The notes beneath the pieces are model-generated. The model saw only the letters and a list, made by a program, of their open reading frames with translations, had not been told where the DNA came from and did no database searches. The position numbers and the translations under genes were made by a program. From the NCBI GenBank assembly GCA_035298385.1, contig DATGYC010000043.1, positions 1-9,461 of the forward strand: DNA of 9,461 bases, written 5' to 3'. Within the stretch, counting starts at the first letter, position 1; every line of letters begins with the position of its first letter. This stretch comes from DATGYC01 sp035298385. Lineage in GTDB: Bacteria; Bacillota; Sulfobacillia; Symbiobacteriales; Symbiobacteriaceae. Shown in pieces: positions 6,324-9,461 of this stretch.

Positions 6324-6737
6324 GTGACAGGTATCGGGGCGCCCGCCGCCGGGGCCTTGCGCTACCCGCAGAGCCCGGTGGAGTTGCTGCAGGCCTTCAT
6401 CTTTGCGCAGGCCTACGGTCTGCGGGAGGAGGCGAACTCCTACCTGGCGAAGCCTGAGATGGCGAGCCAGTTCCCGCTGGCGGAACAGCCGGAGCCGAGC
6501 TACACCGAGCCAGAGGTAGGGGTGGGGCAGGTGGTGCAGGCAGGGCAGGTGAACGGCGCCAGTGAGCCAAAGAAGGGCGAGGCGCCAGCGACCGGCCCGA
6601 TTCCGTTCTTCGCCGTCTACTACGAGTATGAGGGCTACACCGTGCAGCACGGGACGGCCCAGATTGGGAGGGCGCCAGACGGGCGCCTTGTGATCGCCTC
6701 GATCGAGTTCGCCAAGAACTGCTACTCGGGGATCTGA
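6324..6737 (+). CDS. Hypothetical protein, 137 aa, start uncertain
   Basis: The open frame begins at GTG 6324, the codon directly after the TAG of the small membrane gene and in the same frame, and ends at TGA before 6738. It is soluble-looking. There is a helical N-terminal part (SPVELLQAFIFAQAYGLREEANSYL), a Pro/Glu/Gly-rich linker (about 45-90), and a C-terminal beta-rich part with FFAVYYEYEGYTVQHG and a final NCYSGI. No Shine-Dalgarno site is visible before GTG 6324. It may therefore be translated by coupling to the upstream frame, begin at a later in-frame codon such as GTG 6378 or ATG 6459, or be the remainder of a longer protein split by the TAG. The family is not recognised. Confidence 0.5.
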   Translation: MTGIGAPAAGALRYPQSPVELLQAFIFAQAYGLREEANSYLAKPEMASQFPLAEQPEPSYTEPEVGVGQVVQAGQVNGASEPKKGEAPATGPIPFFAVYYEYEGYTVQHGTAQIGRAPDGRLVIASIEFAKNCYSGI

Positions 6738-6761
6738 TTCGATAGGTCAAGCCATGCCAAA

Positions 6762-6791
6762 GGGCGCCCACCGAACGATGGGCGCCCCTTT
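6762..6791. terminator. Bidirectional terminator between convergent genes
   Basis: GGGCGCCCA (6762-6770) and TGGGCGCCC (6779-6787) form a perfect 9-bp stem with an 8-base loop. AA precedes it and CTTT follows, so both strands carry a short T-run. It lies between the + gene ending at 6737 and the minus-strand gene ending at 6793 and can serve both. Confidence 0.7.
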
Positions 6792-6792
6792 C

Positions 6793-7122
6793 CTATGCCT
6801 GCGGATAGCGAAACGAGCCATCCGCCTCCGGCGCCCAAGGAATCGCCCGCACCACTGCTCCCAGCGGTAGCGGCTCCAGCAGATGGGGGTAGAGGGCGCC
6901 CTCATACGGCCGCCACTCGATCTGAAGCCCGGCTGGATCGACGAGCAGCAGGATCAGATCATCCTTCCCTCGAAAGAGCATGGTGGCAACATTGGCAACC
7001 GTCTCCGGCGTCGTACACCAGATCGAGCCCTCCAGCGCCAGGGCTGGCGGAGCGTAGAGGCCGGATCTCTGAAACTCGGCCCACGCCGCCGCCTCCAGCA
7101 TGCGAGTAATCAGCACACGCAT
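6793..7122 (-). CDS. DUF952-like protein, divergent member
   Basis: This 109-aa protein resembles the small DUF952 family along its length and can be aligned by eye with the second DUF952 protein at 9053-9442. Shared features include the ANVATMLFRGKDDLILLLVDP region, the LYPHL segment (about 77-81) and LPLGAVVRA. It lacks residues the other copy keeps. The usual FIHC motif is SIWC here, the N-terminal H-[LI]-T position is ITR, and HIYGPL is HLLEPL. It may have lost or changed the ancestral activity, which is not established for the family. The start ATG at 7122 has AAAGGAG just upstream on the minus strand. Only 39 bp separate it from the divergent DUF169 gene. Confidence 0.75.
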   Translation of the reverse strand: MRVLITRMLEAAAWAEFQRSGLYAPPALALEGSIWCTTPETVANVATMLFRGKDDLILLLVDPAGLQIEWRPYEGALYPHLLEPLPLGAVVRAIPWAPEADGSFRYPQA

Positions 7123-7161
7123 ACGCTCCTTTGTTTAGAACCCGCCGAGGAGGAAGAGCGA

Positions 7162-7959
7162 ATGACCACCCTAGACCCCAAGGCCGTGGCCCAGATCCTC
7201 GACCAGCACCTCCGGACCGACACCTTTCCCCTCGCCATCCGCGTCCTAAAGGCCGGTGAGGCGATCCCGGCCAAGGCCCGGCGCCCGAAGGCCGAGATGG
7301 GGATCCAGGTCTCCATCTGCCAAGGGATCTCGATGGCCCGCCGCTACGGCTGGTCCGTGGCGATGGGCGCCGAGGACCTGATCTGCCCGATCGCCCAGGT
7401 CGCCTTTGGCTTTAAGCAGCCGATCCCCTTCTACGAGGAGGGCAACCTAGCAGCCGGGATGTACGTCGAGACCTGCGCTCAGGGCAAGCTGACCGAGCAG
7501 GAGGTCCCCAAGTTCACCGCGGACGAGGCCGGGACGGTCGTCGTGGCGCCCCTTGCCCGCTGCAACTTTGAGCCGGAGACGCTCCTCTTCTACGGCAACT
7601 CGGCGCAAGTGATGCGGGCGGTGACCGCTGCCCTCTGGAAGACCGGTGGCTCGATCACCTCGACCTCCTCAGGTCGGGCCGACTGTGCGGATATCGTGAT
7701 TCGGACGGCCCACGAGGGCAAGCCCCAGTTTATCCTGCCCTGCCTGGGTGATCGGATCTTCGGCCAGGTCCAGGATCATGAGATGGCCTTCACCACCCCG
7801 TGGAAGCTGGTCCCCGATCTGCTCGAGGGGTTGGAGGGGACCTATAAGGGCGGGGTTCGCTACCCGATCCCGAACTTCCTGCGCTACACCCCGTCCTTCC
7901 CGCCCACCTACCAGGAGCTCCAGCGGCTCTGGGATGAGCCGAGCGAGTCCGAATCTTAG
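7162..7959 (+). CDS. DUF169 family protein
   Basis: This 265-aa protein has the look of the DUF169 (COG2043) family of unknown function. It opens with a helical segment and the PLAIRVLKAGE motif (23-33), followed by a cysteine-containing core. Six cysteines (53, 75, 105, 134, 175, 194) are spread along the chain, several in motifs such as SICQG, LICPIAQ and LPCLGDR. Metal or cofactor binding is conceivable but not shown. TSTSSGRADCADI (166-178) is another strongly patterned block. ATG 7162 is chosen because GAGGAGGAAGAG (7147-7158) is directly upstream. The longer open frame extending back to 6883 would overlap the divergent DUF952 gene. It heads an apparent operon with a YciI-like gene 17 bp downstream and a nucleotidyltransferase after that. 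Confidence 0.8.
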   Translation: MTTLDPKAVAQILDQHLRTDTFPLAIRVLKAGEAIPAKARRPKAEMGIQVSICQGISMARRYGWSVAMGAEDLICPIAQVAFGFKQPIPFYEEGNLAAGMYVETCAQGKLTEQEVPKFTADEAGTVVVAPLARCNFEPETLLFYGNSAQVMRAVTAALWKTGGSITSTSSGRADCADIVIRTAHEGKPQFILPCLGDRIFGQVQDHEMAFTTPWKLVPDLLEGLEGTYKGGVRYPIPNFLRYTPSFPPTYQELQRLWDEPSESES

Positions 7960-7976
7960 ACCGGAGGGAACCAGTC

Positions 7977-8270
7977 CTGAGCACCTTCATCTATAAGATC
8001 CAGCCGACACGCCCCAACTTCCTCGAGGAGTGCACGCCTGAAGAGGAGTCGATCATGGGTGAGCACTTCACCTACCTGAAGGAGCTCCTCGCCAAGGGGC
8101 AGCTCCTGATGGCGGGCCCCTGCGAGGATGCCGCCTTCGGCATCGTCGTCTTTGAGGCCGAGTCGCTTGATTCCGCTGAAGCGATCATGCACAGCGACCC
8201 CGCTGTGGCCAAGGGCGTGATGTCCGCAGAGCTCCACCCGTTCCGGGTCTCACTGAAGAAGGAGCGGTAG
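7977..8270 (+). CDS. YciI-like (YCII-related) small protein with probable CTG start
   Basis: This 97-aa protein matches the dimeric alpha/beta ferredoxin-like YCII family. It has a first strand FIYKIQPTRP (4-13), then EEESIMGEHFTYLKELLAKGQLLMAGPC (22-49) with His30, FGIVVFEAESLDSAEAI (54-70), and SDPAVAKGV with Asp74, ending in ELHPFRVSL. The His-Asp pair is the conserved feature of the fold. The first ATG in frame (8055) would delete the first strand and 26 residues. The family-like N-terminus instead begins at CTG 7977, with GGAGGG (7963-7968) exactly 8 bases before it and no ATG or GTG available in between. The gene ends 2 bp before the next ATG. The biological substrate is unknown. Confidence 0.75.
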   Translation: MSTFIYKIQPTRPNFLEECTPEEESIMGEHFTYLKELLAKGQLLMAGPCEDAAFGIVVFEAESLDSAEAIMHSDPAVAKGVMSAELHPFRVSLKKER

Positions 8271-8272
8271 CG

Positions 8273-8683
8273 ATGAAGGAACTGATCAAGTCTCTGGCTA
8301 AGGAGTTCGACGAGGCCGGGATCCCCTTCTCCTTCGATGCGGGTACCGCCCTCTTTCTGCAAGGAGTGGAGTACGACGGGATGGATGATATCGACATCTC
8401 CGTCCCGTGGGCGCTTCTACAGCGGGTCCATCAGCTCCTCGATGGCCCAACCCCGATCGATGATCGAGGCGGCTGGGCCAAGTTCCGCTTCGAGCGGGAG
8501 GGTATCCCGGTCGATATCCTCTCCTACAAGGGGACTGACCTGGCCACGGATCCGGACCGGGTGGCGCTCCAACTGGGCGCCCGGACCGTCTACGCCAAGT
8601 CCCTCGCCTTCTTCCAGCGCAACCTGCCGCCGGATGATCCCCGGCGCCCGGCCATCGCCGAACGACTCGCCAACCGTCATTGA
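8273..8683 (+). CDS. Nucleotidyltransferase-superfamily protein
   Basis: This 136-aa protein carries the core of the Pol beta-like nucleotidyltransferase fold. It has FDAGTALFLQG (21-31), the G-[ST] turn; DDIDISV (38-44), giving the metal-binding D39-x-D41 pair; and a third acid D81 in GIPVDIL. All three expected catalytic acids are present, so an active enzyme is plausible. The size and pattern resemble small stand-alone nucleotidyltransferases (AbiEii/aminoglycoside-adenylyltransferase-like). Target and function cannot be assigned. AAGGAG (8259-8264), inside the end of the YciI-like gene, is its ribosome binding site, so it is the third cistron of the DUF169 operon. No antitoxin-like partner or HEPN gene is visible next to it. 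Confidence 0.75.
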   Translation: MKELIKSLAKEFDEAGIPFSFDAGTALFLQGVEYDGMDDIDISVPWALLQRVHQLLDGPTPIDDRGGWAKFRFEREGIPVDILSYKGTDLATDPDRVALQLGARTVYAKSLAFFQRNLPPDDPRRPAIAERLANRH

Positions 8684-8727
8684 ATCACGGTGCATCGTCA
8701 TCTCAGTCTGCCGGGTTGCCGGGAGGC

Positions 8728-8914
8728 AACTGGGGTACGGCTGGGGTACAGGTGGTGTACAGGTGGTGTACAGGTGGTGTACAACTGGGGTACGACTGGG
8801 GTACAACTGGGGTACGGCTGGGTTACAACTGGGGTACAACTGGGGTACAACTGGGGTACGGCTGGGGTACAACTGGGGTACGGCTGGGGTACGGCTGGGG
8901 TACGGCTGGGGTAC
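8728..8914. repeat. 17 tandem copies of an 11-bp unit, consensus RRCTGGGGTAC
   Basis: Seventeen uninterrupted 11-bp units fill exactly 187 bp. The last 8 bases, TGGGGTAC, are nearly invariant. The first three vary among AAC (7 units), GGC (6), AGG (3) and GAC (1). Units 3-5 are AGGTGGTGTAC, and unit 9 has TGGGTTAC. The array starts 44 bp after the nucleotidyltransferase stop and lies between convergent genes. Because 11 is not a multiple of 3, all frames read through it with the same 33-bp cycle. This produces long spurious open frames on both strands. It is not a CRISPR array because there are no spacers. Confidence 0.97.
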
Positions 8915-8956
8915 ACCTCAGCAGAGACGGCCGGACGCTCTGGACACGCATAGGGA

Positions 8957-8987
8957 AAGCGCCAGAGGCTCAAGGCTTCTGGCGCTT
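8957..8987 (-). terminator. Hairpin downstream of the second DUF952 gene, probable terminator
   Basis: AAGCGCCAGA (8957-8966) and TCTGGCGCTT (8978-8987) form a perfect 10-bp stem with an 11-base loop. Read on the minus strand it is followed by TCCC after the TT of the stem, a weak U-tract. It lies 66 bp beyond the stop of the minus-strand gene ending at 9053. The stretch from 8915 to 9052 otherwise holds nothing I can support. Confidence 0.55.
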
Positions 8988-9052
8988 ACTCTTGCTCCCG
9001 TATCCATCAACGAAGAGTCTCTCAACAGGTCTCAACGGCGGGCGCCCTTCGC

Positions 9053-9442
9053 TTATTCCAGCGGTCCAAACTCACCAGCCGGACCCGGAGCGTATGCCCG
9101 AACCGCCACCACTGCATCCGGGTTCAAAGGCCCGTAGATATGCGGATAGAGCTTGCCGTCCGAGGCCGGCTCCCACTTGACCGGGCTCGTCACCCGAGAC
9201 TCCTCAATCACCAGCAGGACCAACTCCGGGCGGCCCCTCCGGGTGGCACTCTCCTGCGGAACTAAACTCGCAGCGTCCTCGGAGAGTGCCCCCCGGTAGT
9301 ACTTATTCGCTACCCGCACGAGCGTCTCCGCCGTCAGGCAGTGGATGAAGCCGTCTTCGATCAGATCCTGGCGCCGGTACTCGCCCGCCGCCAGCCCCTG
9401 CTCCCACAGCGCCCGCTCCGTCAGATGTAGAAAGGTTGTCAT
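9053..9442 (-). CDS. DUF952 family protein with a 19-residue in-frame insertion
   Basis: This 129-aa protein is a canonical-looking DUF952 member. It has FLHLTERALWEQGLAAGEY at the N-terminus, DGFIHCLTAETLVRVANKYYRG (30-51), LVLLVIEESRV (74-84) and LYPHIYGPLNPDAVVAV near the end. Between YYRG and RPELVLLV lie 19 extra residues (about 52-70, ALSEDAASLV onward). They are absent from the related protein at 6793-7122, which reads FRGKDDLILLLVDP without a gap. The extra residues are encoded by the palindromic element at about 9239-9296, which also occurs in the glyA leader. The frame and all family motifs are intact, so the gene is probably still functional. The start ATG (complement of 9440-9442) has a purine-rich AAGGGG about 12 bases upstream. 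It is followed by a hairpin at 8957-8987. Confidence 0.85.
   Translation of the reverse strand: MTTFLHLTERALWEQGLAAGEYRRQDLIEDGFIHCLTAETLVRVANKYYRGALSEDAASLVPQESATRRGRPELVLLVIEESRVTSPVKWEPASDGKLYPHIYGPLNPDAVVAVRAYAPGPAGEFGPLE
9239..9296. mobile_element. Palindromic element, copy 2 (inserted in the DUF952 coding sequence)
   Basis: The core at 9245-9290 has the perfect 10-bp stem GGCACTCTCC/GGAGAGTGCC. A T-C mismatch is followed by CCGGG/CCCGG pairing (9239-9243 with 9292-9296). The 46-nt core matches copy 1 at 37 positions. Two stem base pairs differ by double compensatory change: G-C to A-T, and A-T to C-G. CCCC stands on each side (9234-9237 and 9291-9294), exactly 57 bp apart. Removing 57 bp restores the family-like YYRGRPEL. 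The flanking CCCC could be a 4-bp target duplication or chance in GC-rich DNA. No mobility gene is encoded. Confidence 0.75.
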
Positions 9443-9461
9443 GGTACTAGCCTGCCCCTTA

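Noticed and set aside
4989..6650. Very long (553-codon) open frame on the minus strand
   Set aside because: It lies antisense to glyA, across two hairpins, the small membrane gene and part of the 137-aa frame. Its composition (Arg/Leu/Gly/Val-rich, no family motif) is typical of the GC-rich shadow of a real gene.
6883..7161. Longer N-terminus for the DUF169 gene
   Set aside because: It would overlap the well-supported divergent DUF952 gene. A strong ribosome binding site at 7147-7158 points to ATG 7162.
8728..8914. CRISPR array
   Set aside because: Units are 11 bp with no unique spacers and no palindromic repeat, and no cas gene is present.
8337..9180. Several overlapping + and minus strand open frames through the 11-bp array, with WGTTGV/LGYNWG-type repeats
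   Set aside because: An 11-bp tandem repeat without stops is open in nearly every frame. The frames have no ribosome binding sites and overlap the real nucleotidyltransferase gene.
9239..9296. Integron attC site or IS200/IS605-type end
   Set aside because: It lacks the attC core RYYYAAC/GTTRRRY pair, no transposase is near, and the second copy sits in an RNA terminator with the same structure.

Overview
The window is a 9.5-kb piece of a GC-rich bacterial chromosome with short intergenic gaps and good Shine-Dalgarno sites. Several features suggest a GC-rich Chloroflexota or high-GC Firmicutes-type lineage: a two-subunit glycine decarboxylase (gcvPB), a LipM-type octanoyltransferase, the accessory DUF952 and DUF169 families, and palindromes of the CCGCGGATTACGCGG type. 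The assignment is tentative because no rRNA or phylogenetic marker is present.

Layout. Positions 2-769 hold the 3' part of gcvPB, followed by a hairpin and a 110-bp inverted-repeat element. Positions 950-4413 are a four-gene run on the + strand: a SAM methyltransferase, lipM, dapD and a PLP aminotransferase. Positions 4430-4676 are a glyA leader with a sigma70-type promoter, a ZTP (pfl) riboswitch and a rho-independent terminator. The glyA gene follows at 4677-5915. Positions 5924-6000 hold two hairpins in a row. Then comes a 52-aa membrane protein, butted in frame against a 137-aa protein of unknown function (6165-6737). A bidirectional terminator separates these from a minus-strand DUF952 gene (6793-7122). 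A DUF169 - YciI-like - nucleotidyltransferase operon runs divergently from 7162 to 8683. Next is a gene-free stretch with a 17-unit, 11-bp tandem repeat (8728-8914). The window ends with a second minus-strand DUF952 gene (9053-9442).

How the genes fit together. The left half concerns glycine and one-carbon metabolism and lysine/cell-wall synthesis. GcvPB is part of the glycine cleavage system, whose H protein needs the lipoyl group that LipM helps supply. GlyA interconverts serine and glycine and is controlled by a riboswitch that senses the folate-stress signal ZTP. DapD and the adjacent aminotransferase could carry out consecutive steps of the succinylase route to diaminopimelate. The right half is accessory and poorly characterised.

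The most notable observation is a small palindromic element of about 54-58 bp present twice (about 4571-4624 and 9239-9296). The two copies keep a 10-bp stem through two compensatory base-pair changes. One copy sits in the loop of the glyA riboswitch terminator. The other sits inside the second DUF952 gene, where it adds exactly 19 codons without breaking the frame. It behaves like a dispersed, protein-tolerated palindrome comparable in concept to Rickettsia palindromic elements. I do not recognise it as a named family.
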